Assembly (NCBI GenBank): GCA_922989275.2
Contig: OV277863.1
Span: forward strand, 47,164,999 to 47,228,998
From: Gari tellinella
Lineage: Eukaryota; Mollusca; Bivalvia; Cardiida; Psammobiidae
DNA length: 64,000 nt
Direction of reading: 5' to 3'
The notes under the pieces: generated by a model
Seen by the model: only the letters and a program-made list of their open reading frames with translations
Told to the model about the DNA's origin: nothing
The model's database searches: none
Made by a program: the position numbers and the translations under genes
Part shown: piece by piece, positions 45,066 to 57,244 of the stretch
Layout: each line of letters begins with the position of its first letter
Numbering within the stretch: the first letter of the stretch is position 1

Positions 45066-47971
45066 GGCTCACCTGAGCCTGAGGCTCAGGATGAGCTATT
45101 GTGACCGCTCTTCGTCCGTCGTCCGCCCACATTGAAAAAACCACGAGGTATATTGACAAGCGTCTGTGGACTAAGATGGAGGGCGGCTGTATATGTGGCG
45201 CTATACTAGGGGGTAGCGCCGGGACTTCTTTTTTCTGGTAAATTAGTAGTAATAATAACTGATAGCAAGATTCATAGCAGGTAAGTATTTTCTAATTAAA
45301 ATGAGTTTTACTATAAAAACTATATTTTCAAACAACATCTCCTCAGAAACCACTGACCCGAATTCAACCAAACTTTGTCAGAAGCATCAGTGACAAGGGG
45401 GAACGAAATCTTGTTCAAAGTCTTTGGCTAGAGTTATTCCCCTTGCTTTGGGACCAGATTTTCTAACATGACCGTATAGACAACTTTTAATGAATATGAA
45501 AATCTTTAAAAATCTTCTCAGAAACCAAAAGGCCCAGACATTTGATATTTGGTATGTATCATAAGTTAACCTAATGATCTTTCTACCAAGGTTGTTCAAA
45601 TTATGACCCTGGGGCCAAAAATGGCCCGCCCTGGGGCTTATCAGTTTTTTAGCTCACCTAAAGTGCTCAAGGTGAGCTATTGTGATCGGTCGCCGCACGT
45701 CGGTGTTGGTGTCCGTGTCAGTGTCGTCTGTTCACAATTTGTTTCAAATAACTTCTTCTCTGAAGTCAACGGCCCAATTTTAACCAAACTTGGTCAGATA
45801 CATACTGTAGTTGTGAGCTTCAAAAATTGTTAAAAAAAGTGGGTGGGGCAATCGGTCTTGTTGCCATGGCAACCATGCACAATATCTAAAAAAAATCTTC
45901 TTCTCAAAAACGACTGGTCTGATTTCAATTTGGTTTTCACCAAAATGTTTCTCAATTGATATACTTTCAATGATCTGTCAAAAAACATGGCTGCCAGAGG
46001 GCGTGGTCATTTTCCGTATATACATAATATTGACAACCAAAGCCAAATTTTTTAAAATCATCTTGTCAATAACCAGAAGTCCTAGGACAACCAAATTTCT
46101 TATGTAGCATCATGTTGTGAACTTTTACCAAGATTGTTCAAATAATGACCCCGGGTCAAAAATGGCCCCGCCCTGGGGCTTATCAGTTTTTCATAGGAAA
46201 ACCTTTAAAAGTCTTCTTCTCTGAAACGGTAAGGCCTAGACCTTTTATATTTGGCATGTAGGTTTGCCTTATGTACTTGTACCAAGATTGTTCAAATCAT
46301 GACCCTGGGGTCAAAAATGGTCCCGCCCTGGGGCTTATCAGTTTTACATAGACTTATATAGGAATACCTTTAAAAATCTTCTTCTCTGCAACCGTAAGGC
46401 CAGGAACTGTTATATTTGGCATCTAGCTTTGCCTTATGGTCCTCTACCATGATTGTTCAAATCATGATCCCAGGGTCAAAAATGGACCCACCCGAGGCTT
46501 ATCTGTTTTACATAAGACTTATACAGGAAACCCATTAAAAACACTCTGAAACTGTAACCATTGTCAGAATTCAATAATATTTTGAATGAATATTATTGAA
46601 GACACCCTTTATTAGGACTTTTTATATCGTTTCCATATTTTTCCTTTTTGCTCAAACAGTAATTAAATGACAAACGGATTCTGTGTTACTTCTTCATGCA
46701 ACAGTCCACATACATGCAATGACAAACTTCATTTTGCTTTGAGTATAACACAATAGTTCCTCAGGTGAGCGATTTAGGGCCGCATGCGGCTCTTGTCTTA
46801 GGAAAACCTTTGAAAATCTTCTTCTCTGAAACTGTAAGGCCCAGATCATTTATATTTGACCTATAGCTTTGCCTTATAGTCCTCTAATAAGATTGTTCAA
46901 ATTATGACCCCAAGGTCAAAATTGGCCCCGCCCCGGGGCTTATCAGTTTTACATAGAGTTGAAAATCTTTTAAAAATCTTCTTCTCTGAAACTGTAAGGC
47001 CCAGATCATTTATATTTGACCTGTAGCCTTGCCTTATAGTCCTCTACCAAGATTGTTCAAATTTTGACCCCTGGGTCAAAATTGGCCCTGCCCCTGGGCT
47101 TATCAGTTTTACATAGAGTTATAAAGGAAAATCTTTAAAAATCTTCTTCTCTGAAACTGTAAGGCCCAGATCATTTATATTTGACCTGTAGCCTCGCCTT
47201 ATAGTCCTCTACCAAGATTGTTCAAATTTTGACCCCTGGGTCAAAATTGGCCCCGCCCCTGGGCTTATCAGTTTTACATAGAGTTATAAAGGAAAATCTT
47301 TAAAAATCTTCTTCTCTGAAACTGGAAGGCCCAGATCATTTATATTTGACCTGTAGCTTTGCCTTATGGTCCTCTACCAAGATTGTTCAATTTATGACTC
47401 TCGGGCCAAAATTGGCCCCGCCCTTGGGCTTATGTTCTTCTCTGAAACTGTAAGGCCCAGATCATTTATATTTGAAATGAAGCTTTGCCTTATAGTCCTC
47501 TACCAAGATTGTTCAAATTGTAAAATTGGCCCGCCAGGGTGCTTATGAGTTTTACATAGACTTATATAGGAAAACATTTAAATTCCTTCTTCTCTGAAAC
47601 TGTAAGGCCAAGTTCTTTAATATTTGTCACATAGCTTTGCCTTGTCATCCTCTACCAAGATTGTTCAAATTATGACCCCCGGCCAGTTTTTCATAGGAAA
47701 ACCTTTAAAAAACTTCTGAAACTGTAAGGCCTAGATCATTTATATTTGACCTGTAGCTTTGCCTTATGGTCCTCTACCAAGATTGTTCAAATTATGACCC
47801 CTTGATCAAATTTGGCCCTGCCCCCAGGGCTTATCAGTTTTATATAGACTTATATATAGGAAAACCTTTAAAACTGTTCTTATAGCTATATATATCACAA
47901 TATTGTCTTGCCCAGTCAGCTAAGGTACAATGTTCTCAGGTGAGGGACTTGTGGGCCATGGCCCTCTTGTT
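45066..47971 (+). mobile_element. AGCTCACC-type element with ~155-bp array, interrupted
   Basis: It starts GGCTCACCTGAGCCTGAGGC and ends CAGGTGAGGGACTTG...CCCTCTTG. Internal units repeat ATCTTCTTCTCTGAAACTG, TACCAAGATTGTTCAAATT and GGGCTTATCAGTTTTACAT. A second element of the same class is inserted at 45651-46797. Confidence 0.82.
45651..46797 (+). mobile_element. Nested AGCTCACC-type element
   Basis: It starts AGCTCACCTAAAGTGCTCAA and ends GGTGAGCGATTTAGGGCCGC...CTTGTC. The host unit reads CTTATCAGTTTTT before it and TAGGAAAACCTTTG after it, as in an uninterrupted unit. Confidence 0.78.
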
Positions 47972-47989
47972 CTTCAAGTGACTTCTTAA

Positions 47990-48288
47990 CCCATTACCCC
48001 ATATCCTGTTTCTAGTTTTAAAGAAAGGTGATCACTTAAACAGGTTGAAAGTAAAGCAGAATGTGCCTTAAGGCACATTCTGCTTTACTTTCAGCCTGCT
48101 TTAAGCTACCATCTTCTAGAATATAGAAAATATTTCTGATGAAACATATTCATGACTATAAATTGGACAATACAAAATATAAAAGACTGACAAGAGAAAA
48201 CCCGGCTTTAATTGGATTTAAATTCTTCAGTGGAGGAATAAATTAGAGGTATAAAAAGGTGTATTTATGGCCCATTGGGGGTAATGGG
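47990..48288. mobile_element. Family A MITE, enlarged
   Basis: TTAA at 47986 and 48289; intact core; about 50 extra bp in the right half. A right-truncated second copy follows at 48293-48440. Confidence 0.87.
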
Positions 48289-48784
48289 TTAAAGCAGACT
48301 GAAAGTAAAGCAGAATACATATTCTGCTTTACTTTCAGCCTGCTTTTAGTTACCATCTGCTAGAATATATTTCTTATATTTTTTTATTTCTTGCATATTC
48401 ATGACTATAAACTTAATTAGAACTATTCTCTTCAGCGTAGGAAAAGTTTTATAATACTTCTTGGTTATAATAAACAAGATTTAAGTCTGTATACAAAATA
48501 TTTCCACATTTATTTTTTCTATGGGCAAAAATAGTCACATAATAAAAGAAAGATTTAACCGTGACTAGCTAAAACAATTATGAATAAAATCCCGATGCTG
48601 ATACACATAACATAATGTCATCTGCATGTATAGTTTATGCCTACCTGTATATATACACCTACTATATAAACAATCCACAAACGTCAAGTCTTTGCACTTT
48701 CAATATAAAAACATCACATAAAGCACACATTATTTTTCACCGACTTCTACCATAACCCTTTTTTTCATAGCTTATCTGTTCAAC

Positions 48785-49015
48785 TCATTCACCCCAGAAA
48801 CTTTAAATGGACACTTCCAGTTTACAATAAAATTTAGTCAATTTTGAACAATCAGGGTGGTTTTAAACAATATTTTACAAAATGACACAGTGTAGACCCT
48901 GATAAGAGGGCTCCTAAAGGAGCCCTCTGATCCGGGTCTACACTGTTTGCATAGGATAAAGGTACTCTTGATAGGTGTATGAGTATACTCGTTGCTAGGG
49001 TTCAATGTGTCAACT
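48785..49015. mobile_element. Family C MITE, reverse
   Basis: CTCATTCACCCCAGAAAC to TGCTAGGGTTCAATG; core GAGGGCTCCTAAAGGAGCCC. Partial copies follow at 49155-49290 and 49450-49610. Confidence 0.8.
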
Positions 49016-49155
49016 CTTCCCAGTATTGAAGAAAGGTGACCACGTAAATCAGGCTGAAAGTAAAGCAGAATGTGCTGTAGGTGTTTTCTGCTTTACTTTC
49101 AGCCTTCTTTTTACGCTACTATCTTCTACAATATAGAAAATACTTCTTATAATAC
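49015..49155. mobile_element. Family A MITE fragment between family C pieces
   Basis: AGTATTGAAGAAAGGTGACC, a core half with GAATGTGCTG, then ACAATATAGAAAATAC. Confidence 0.65.
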
Positions 49156-49731
49156 AGGGTCTACACTGTTTGTCATTTTGTAATATATTGTTAAAATCAA
49201 CTCTAAATAGTTAAAAATGGACTATACTTAATTTGAAATTGGAATTGTCCATTAAAAATGTCAGGGTGAATAAGCTCAGGTGTTGGTATGAAGGAAAGGG
49301 CTCAGCACTACATCTCAGATTGCATATATGCAAACAACAAGCCATTTCTTTGCTCAAATGTATGACGAGTGCTTCAGTTAATGGATCAGCTCTAGCACCA
49401 ACAATTGGAAATATTGTCCATACGAAATATACCACAAAACACTTTCAATTGCTTAACCCATAGTAATGTGTATATGCATCATTTACTATCTGTGTGCTAG
49501 TGAAGATTCCTACACAAATAGTGAAGACCCTAATCAGAGGGCTCCTACAGGACCCTTTGTTATTTTGCAATATATATAAAAATAGCCCTAAACAAGTAAC
49601 AAGAATTCTACAGAATTAAATGTCTGTGGCCGCTCTGCCCATCAATCCTCACATTCAGACTAGATATATGACACATCTGTTGTCCAATTTTTTTAAGGGC
49701 TAAAGCAAACAATTATCAAAGAAATTATATA

Positions 49732-50065
49732 CAGTAAAACCTCTCTATTACTACCAGTAAAACAAAGGCTAATTGATTGTATAAAACACTGTTGACAGCT
49801 TAAAGCAAGGTGACAGTCACAGAAAGCTCCTAAAGGAGCCTTGCTTTAAACAGTCACCAGTCTGATTTGATTTGTTATGATTTTACGTCGCTTTTAACAG
49901 TATTTCAGTCATATCGCGATGTCCAGCTAATTACAGGTGGAGGAAGACCCCAGAAGCCCTTTATGCACTGTTTCAGGCACAAATCGGCAACTGGTCAAAC
50001 AGTCACCAGTCTGAAAATCCAAATAAATAACACAATTTAGTGGTCGTTATAGAGAGGTTTTACTG
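49732..50065. mobile_element. Family E MITE interrupted by a SINE fragment
   Basis: CAGTAAAACCTCTCTATTAC to TTATAGAGAGGTTTTACTG with TA on both sides. The SINE sits at 49866-49996. Confidence 0.88.
49866..49996 (-). mobile_element. 5'-truncated SINE copy (131 bp)
   Basis: Reverse complement of the last half of the SINE at 11943-12220 (GCGATATGACTGAAATACTG side). The 18-bp site AAACAGTCACCAGTCTGA is duplicated exactly at 49848-49865 and 49997-50014. Confidence 0.92.
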
Positions 50066-50340
50066 TAACCTAATCTCAATTTTTCTCCTTAAGAAGTAAT
50101 AAATTTATACCAGTGTTTTAACGTGGCAATAAAACACAGGTAGGAGTTGAGATGCGTAGTAATTAAATCACGAGACCTAAGGTTGAATGATTTAATTACC
50201 AGCATCTCAAAGATTGTTTATATAGAGACATGCGCGAGTGTGTTAAAATTCGCCACTGTACATGAGGTATGTGATTTATACACTATAACCTGTGTTCTGT
50301 GACCTTTTAACCGTTCTCTCACTGAACCTTCATATATATA

Positions 50341-50534
50341 CAGTCGAAACTCGATACTACGAACTCGCTTAAATCGATCTTTCCAGTATTTCGTAAGTTT
50401 AATTTTGATAATTTGATCTTGTTTAAGTCGAACATACCCGTATTTCAAAGTTAAAACGTGGCTCAGCCACGTTTTAACTTTGAAATATGGGTATGTTCGA
50501 AGTAACGCGAGTTCGTAGAATCGAGTTTTTACTG
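50341..50534. mobile_element. Family G MITE (194 bp)
   Basis: Same length and near-identical to 8671-8864; TA on both sides; core AAAACGTGGCTCAGCCACG. Confidence 0.9.
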
Positions 50535-51283
50535 TACTACGACATCTATAAATATCCATCATCTAAATTATAAAGGCTTAGAAAATACACAAATACTTTC
50601 CCCAGGAAAATAGTAGACTCATGTCAGAACAGATCCTTTAAGTAAACAATGCAGATCCTGATCAGACAACTACTTCATGAGCTATCTGATCTGAGTGTAC
50701 AATGTTATCAAAAAGGGTCAATATAGAACACATATAGCAAGAGGAGGGTCAGGATAGATGATGTGATCGCTGGACTTCTGTGGTCCCTACCACCTCCTTT
50801 ACTACATATCCCTAACACGGGGATACTGACTGACAATGGAAATAATTATCATCTGTAACAGCAGGATTCAAACATGGAGTCGCCTTCATACAGCTCCATT
50901 ACCAAATACATTAACCCTCCTCCTGATGAATATTCATATTCAAAATTCCACTCTCATTGCATCTGTCTGAACTATTTCATTGACTAACAAAGATAGGAAG
51001 AATCCCACTGAAAGGTTGCAGACTCATGTCTGACAAATCCTAAAAGAATATCGTGCAGACCCTGATCAGAGAGCTCCTAAAGGCACTGTCTGATCTAGGT
51101 ATACGCTGTTATAAAACAAGCATCACTACACACCAGCTGCAGGAGAAGGATTAAACATGAGCTAATCAGCCATGCTTTGAGGAAGCACGAATCCTTCCAA
51201 AGAAAGGTTACTACTTACTGCAAAACAAAGTAAAGCAGAACGTTCCTACAGGAGCTTTCTGCTTCACTTAAGTCCTTCATTAA

Positions 51284-51526
51284 CCCTTTGAGCCCTAGTC
51301 CCGCATATAGGCGTCCTTTTGAAACAGTGTACATGTGAATTGTATACTTGTCCTATGCAAACAGTGAAGACCCAGATCAGAGGGCTCCGAAAGGAGCCCT
51401 CTGATCAGGGTCTTCACTGTTTGTCATAATGCCAAACATTGACAAAAACAACCCTTAAACGTCAGAAATGGACTAGACAAAAATGGAAACTGGAATTGTC
51501 TATTTAAAGTTTCAGGGAGGAAAGAG
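51284..51526. mobile_element. Family C MITE (reference copy)
   Basis: 243 bp with TTAA at 51280 and 51527. Perfect core with GATCAGAGGGCTCC facing GGAGCCCTCTGATC; subterminal TGTACATGTGAATTGTATAC. Confidence 0.9.
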
Positions 51527-52584
51527 TTAAGCTGTCACCTATATTTAAGACAATTACATTGTTTTCCATCTTATAGTTCTTGATACAGGTCTTGCTGTAT
51601 TAAGAATACAAAACCTTAGGTCAGATCATTATCTGCTTGTATATAAATGTCCTGAGTTATCTCCCTTGAAATATTGCCCCTTCAGCCTTGATGAAATCAG
51701 TTACACACCAATAGTTTTATGAAACAAAAATACAAATAGCACCGCTACAGTTTATCTTGAATTAAGTGACCACTTATTGAAGCAACATAGATATCTTAAA
51801 AGACAAGTGACTGTTTAATGCAGAGTAAACATAATGCAGAAAGCATTATTTTATTTTGCATTAAACAACCACTTGCATTTCTCAATTCCTATGGTCTTCT
51901 TTGAGTGGTTGCTTAATACAAAATTGACTTGTCCCATGCTTATAAAGTGTTTGGTTGAGTCAAGATCATTTTCAGTCTTTTGATTCTCAAATACTTTATA
52001 AACATGGATTACAGAAGGTTGATTAAAGTAGAAAGGAAAGTTTATTTTGATCTACAATTCCCTACAATCTGCCAGCAGTCTTCATTTCATGGTGTTTAGA
52101 TAACATTTCTCTTATAGGGAGTACTTGTTAATCTATTACTTATGGCTCTACCAAATCCTATGCTGCTACTACTCATCAAGAGTTGTCTCAATTCTAATGA
52201 GTAGTCACAACATAGGGTTTTAATGGTTAAAAAGGAAAACATGTTGCTAATTTTACTTTCACTCCCTTTCATGTGGAGTCCTGTGTGATTTTACATAAAA
52301 AGGTAGAAAACACTACTTACTAAACTGAGTAAAAAATATAGTACAAAGAATACAGTCAAGAATACAGTCAATCTTGGATAAAGCAACCACTAATTGAGTG
52401 GAGTGGAGATCTCTTAATGTATGTTAAAAATTATCCAGAAAACTCATACAGGAGCTTTGTGCATCATTTTTTATCCTACTTTTAACAACCGTCTGTAGTT
52501 TACTCTACATGATGGGTAATTTTGTCATCTGCTATTGTTCAAAGGATAGAATTTTCTAAATTTATTTTCAAAAAAGGGTCAGAG

Positions 52585-52655
52585 TGTCCAACAATTTGGA
52601 TCCTGATGAAACGCTGCGATGCAGCTTCTCATCAGGATCCAAACTATTTGCAAAG
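52585..52655. repeat. Family D core hairpin
   Basis: CAATTTGGATCCTGATGA faces TCATCAGGATCCAAACTA; a half-core lies at 53145-53200. Confidence 0.7.
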
Positions 52656-52715
52656 GTTTTCATGGCATGCTAAGAGTTGAGACTACCAAAGGTATTGTAT
52701 CGAGTGGTGGATTAA

Positions 52716-52959
52716 CCCTTTCCCCAATAGAAGCGACTTTTAGCGTATTTGATTTATTCCTCCGCCAAAGAAAATAGTTCCAGTTTATACCCTCATGAAC
52801 AATTAACATTACACATATTTTATATAGCCTAGCAGATTTTAGCTTAAAGCAGGCTGAAAGTAAAGCAGAATGTGCCTTAAGGCACATTCTGCTTTACTTT
52901 CAACCTGCTTTAAGTGGTCACCTGTCTTCAAAACTAGAAACAGGCTATGAGGTAAAGGA
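52716..52959. mobile_element. Family A MITE, reverse
   Basis: TTAA at 52712; right end ATGAGGTAAAGG with the site eroded; perfect core. Confidence 0.88.
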
Positions 52960-53289
52960 ATAACACAATGATGACTGTAATGGATTGTAATATCAGTTAT
53001 ATTCTTTAATATACAAGAAACGTTAACAAAAACTTATCTGCACATAACATCTTTAGTCAAGCCTACCTTCAGCAACAATTCAATATTCTACTTGTTCATC
53101 ACTGAAACTTTAAATCTTTCACTACCAACAGCGCCAAAAGGCAACTTTGCAAACAGTTTGGATCCTGATCAGACGTCACATTATCGACATTTCTTCAGTT
53201 AAATCTGACTTTGAAAAACATTGCTGACGACACTCCTATTGCCGAAGATATTTTAGCGGTTAAAGCAGACAATAAAACTTGTCAGTGAA

Positions 53290-53480
53290 AGAGTTAAATG
53301 GACAATTCCACTTTCTAATAAAGTCAAGTCCATATCTGACTATCTACAATTTACTTTGACTTAATGCAAAATGACAAACATTGCAGACCCTGATCAGAGG
53401 GCCCTCTGATCAGGGTCTGCACTGTTTGCATAGGACAAATTTACTCTTCACAGATACACTGCAAAGAACGAGTATACTTG
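53290..53480. mobile_element. Family C MITE, core shortened
   Basis: AATGGACAATTCCACTTTC start and GATCAGAGGGCCCTCTGATC core. Confidence 0.75.
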
Positions 53481-53881
53481 TCGCATTTAATCAGTATCAA
53501 ATCAAAAGCAGAAATCTCTTAAAAGGATATTTTGTTAGTTTTGCATATAGCTGCATCACATTTAAACAAGAATATAACATAATTAAATGTCTCGCCTGTG
53601 CTTGCTTCAGCAACAGAGCTAAACCAAAAACTTAGTGTTAGTGCTAAATCCAAATGCTTGATTTCAGCGGAAAAACAACACCTTAGTTACTTTTGCTCCT
53701 TAGTTGTGGCAAGACAAAAAATATTGTGAAATATTTACAGTGCACAAGTTTGACTTTTCATATTCAGTGTGAAGAATGACAATATCTGGCAAGTTACGAG
53801 ATCTATGACTACTAGGTGGTTGAAATATAAAACTAACAAATTCATTATGATGAACAATCTTTTTTTGCATTGTTCAGGAAT

Positions 53882-55122
53882 ACAAGAGCCCCATGGGGCA
53901 TATTCGCTCACCTGAGAATAATTGGAAAAATGGAGATATTGATTTATGTCCAGGACTGACCTAGATATGCAACAGACCAGAACAATTTGAACAAAATATG
54001 TAAAGTATATTTAAAAGTGTCACCATACAGAATATAAAAGCTCTGGCCATATTAGTTTCAGAGAAGAAGATGTTTGAAAATTTCACCATATAACTCTATG
54101 TAAAACAGTGACCCCTGGGGCGGGGCCAATTTTGACCCTAGGGGCATAATTTGAACGAACTTAATAGAGGACCTGTAGGCGGTGATATTAGCCATATACA
54201 TGTATCTAAGCTCTGGCCCTTGTAGTTTTAGACAAGAAGATTTTTTAAGTTTTCACTGAAAAAATCTATTTTTAGCTCCCGTGACCTAGTTATGCAACGG
54301 ACCAGAACCATTTGTACAATTTCGGTATAGGACATCTAGAAGTGTCACTATGCCAAATATCAAAGCTCTGGCCATATTAGTTTCAGAGAAGAAGACGTAT
54401 GAAAATTTCACTATATAACTCTATGTAAAACCGTGACCCCCGGGGCCGGGCCAATTTTGACCCCAGGGGCATAATTTGAGCAAACTTGATAGAGAACCTG
54501 TAGGCGATTCTATGTGCCAAATATCTAAGCGTTGGCCCTTGTAGTTTCAGTCAAGAAGATTTTTTAAGTTTTCATTGAAAAAATCTATTTTTAGCTTCTG
54601 TGATCTAGTTATGCAACAGACCACAACCATTTGAACAATTTTGGTAAAGGACATCTAGAAGTGTCTCCATGCCAAATATCAAAGCTCTGGCCATATTGGT
54701 TTCAGAGAAGAAGACGTTTGAAAATTTCACTATATAACTCTATGTAAAACTGTGACCCCCAGGCGGGGCCAATTTTGACCCCTGGGGCATAATTTGAACA
54801 AACTTGATAGAGGACCTGTAGATGATGCTATGTGCCAAATATCTAAGCTCTGGCCCTTGCAGTTTTTGACAAGAAGATTTTTTAAGATTTCCTAATTTTT
54901 TTCAATTTGGTTGCCATGGCAACCAGAGTTCTGCATTGTTTTTAATTCTTTGAACAAATTTGAAAGAGCTCGACCCAAGGAACATTTCTGTTAAGTTTGG
55001 TTGAATTCTGTCAAGGGGTATAGGAGGAGATGTCATTTGAAGCAATTGTTAACGACGACGCACATACGCACGACACAGGGCCATCCCAATAGCTCACCTT
55101 GAGCCTTTGGCTCAGGTGAGCT
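53882..55122 (-). mobile_element. AGCTCACC-type element, reverse orientation
   Basis: It ends AGCTCACCTTGAGCCTTTGG...GTGAGCT at the right and starts with ACAAGAGCCCCATGGGGC at the left. It holds about three units with CTCTGGCCATATTAGTTTC and GGGGCATAATTTGA. Confidence 0.8.
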
Positions 55123-55290
55123 AAAAAAAAAAATCATTATACCCATCACATGATTTGATTGTAAATTACAATTTCATTATGATGAACAATCATTGAATTA
55201 TTTAATATTGCAAAATAAAACATTATACCCATCACATAGTACGATTTAAGCAAAATTTAATTATCATGAGCAATCCTTATTATGCATTAA

Positions 55291-55528
55291 CCCTTTCCTC
55301 CCTGAAACCTCAAATGGACAATTCTAGTTTTCAATATAGTCTAGTCCATTTTTTATATTTTAGGGTAAATTTTAAGAATATAAATCAAAATGACAAATAG
55401 TGTAGACCCTGATCAGAGGGCTCCTTAAGGAGCCCTCTGATCAGGGTCTACACTGTTTGCATAGGACAAGTGTACTCCTCACAGGTACAAAGTTTACAAA
55501 TGACGCATATATGCGTGACTAGGGTTCA
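55291..55528. mobile_element. Family C MITE, reverse
   Basis: TTAA at 55287; perfect CTCCTTAAGGAG core; right end GACTAGGGTTCAAAG. Confidence 0.85.
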
Positions 55529-55850
55529 AAGAATTGAGAAAACAAAGGAATACATAATACTCATCATATGAATTGATTGTAGTTTACAATTTCATTATGA
55601 TGAACACTCTCTTTGCATTATTTAAGAATACAAAAGGAAAAATTCATATCATGTATACGATTGTAATTTACATTTTTATTATGATGAACAATATCATGTT
55701 GTAATATTTGAAATTAAAAAAGAAAACATTTATTCATCACATAATTTGATTGCAGTTTACAATATGAAAGACATAATTCATATACAATATTACAGTACAA
55801 CCTTTGTTCAGCAACTCTCAAAAAATAAATCTATTTATAATTATTATTAA

Positions 55851-56153
55851 CCCAGTACTCCATAGCCTATATCTTGTTTGAAGACAGGTGGCCAGTTAAA
55901 GTAGGTTGAAAGTAAAGCAGAATGTGCATTAAGGCACTTTCTCATTCACTTTAATCCTGCTTTAAGCTACCATTTACTACAATATAGAAAATATTTACTT
56001 TATATGCTTTACTTTCTGCCTGTTTTAAGCTACCATTTGCTACAACTTAAAACATATTTTATTGAGCATATTCAATGTTGTATAAAATAAAACTATTTTC
56101 TTTGCAGAGAAATTAATTAATGGCCTAAAAATGTGTTAGTATGAAGTAATGGG
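55851..56153. mobile_element. Family A MITE with internal duplication
   Basis: TTAA at 55847; the right TTAA is mutated. The block GCTACCATTTACTAC to ATTT occurs twice. Confidence 0.75.
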
Positions 56154-56509
56154 TTATGCAGGAGGCAGCTTAATGCAGGACAAAATCAATGCAGAAAGCT
56201 CCTTTAGAATTTTAAACTCCCTATATCTTTTATTAATGGTATGCTACTCAAGAAAAGCTGAACTGTACAAAATTGCAACAAAATTGAGACAAGTCTTTCT
56301 CCATCAAGATAATAACAAAGTACAAAAACATTCCTCCTTAAATATGAAAATAACTAAACATGAAGAAAAAAACCTCATGAAATCTTTAATTGATTTCACC
56401 TACATGTATATTGATGACTATGTCATGACTTTGTGTTTCTATTACATCTATAAAACGTGTGTACTAACAATACAAAAACATTACATCAATATAACTGATA
56501 TGCTCATAA

Positions 56510-56678
56510 CCCTTTACCTTATAGAAGCGCCTTTTAGCGCATTCCGTTTAATCCTCCGCGGAAGAAAATAATTCCAGTCTATACAGTCTTGAAAATGTAT
56601 CAGAAGGAATATTTTCTTAATTCTAGTAGGTGGTAACTTAAAACAGGCTGAAAGTAAAGCAGGCTATAGGGTAAAGGG
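56510..56678. mobile_element. Family A MITE, reverse, core deleted
   Basis: CCCTTTACCTTATAGAAGC to CTATAGGGTAAAGGG; right TTAA at 56679. Confidence 0.82.
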
Positions 56679-56877
56679 TTAACATGGATGAAATGACCCC
56701 TGCCCCAAACACACAAAATCAATCTTCATTTTTCATTAATAACAGACACGCATCCATATCCCCGTGGCAATGTAATGATAACACCCCTACCCCAATATAT
56801 ATCATTAATAATTATTATCGTTTTAAATATTCTTCAATACAAAAGAAGACACATACCCACTATAACATATAATATAA

Positions 56878-56901
56878 CCCCCCCCCCCCCCCCCCCCCCC
56901 C
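56878..56901. repeat. 24-bp poly-C tract
   Basis: Uninterrupted C run downstream of PDK. Confidence 0.95.
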
Positions 56902-57055
56902 ACAAAAAAATCTTCAACAACAGACACATATCCCCCTTATAGCACATCATTAAATTTATACAACTAAAGGAAAACACTGCTATATACAAGTTATCAACAG
57001 GTGCTGGTTATTTCTACGTCAATCTACCGGTATGTTCACAGAGGTGTTGGTTTGA

Positions 57056-57244
57056 CTAGGACACTTTGCTATGTTTTGTTGGGGATTTGGGAGTTCTGAT
57101 GGTTACTGTGGAAAATGATCGTGATGGGTTTTGTGTCCAAGGATTTGGGGTGCTCCAGTCCGAGACAGGAACATCTGAACCATACACTTTGACAGCTGTT
57201 TTGTTGAACACTGGTATACACTCGTTGGCTTCGTCTGACAACAC
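57056..57244 (-). CDS. PDK: PDK last exon, C-terminal tail
   Basis: 62 codons then TAG at 57058-57056; acceptor gcttgcag. It starts [19 protein letters not shown], aligning with PDK ALSTDSIERLPVYNKAAWK. SDWSTPN corresponds to the DW motif. The Ser/Thr/Lys-rich end is not recognisably conserved. Confidence 0.93.
   Translation of the reverse strand: MLSDEANECIPVFNKTAVKVYGSDVPVSDWSTPNPWTQNPSRSFSTVTIRTPKSPTKHSKVS

Larger units (their letters stand above)
41864..57055. other. Convergent intergenic region between SMARCE1 and PDK
   Basis: 15 kb without recognised genes. It holds the SMARCE1 3' UTR, MITEs and three AGCTCACC-type elements. Stretches at 44280-44740, 48440-48780 and 53490-53880 are plain AT-rich sequence. 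Confidence 0.7.

Noticed and set aside
56149..56571. 140-codon open frame on the + strand
   Set aside because: AT-rich, overlaps the end of a family A MITE and a family I hairpin at its start and another MITE at its end; no domain or splice context.
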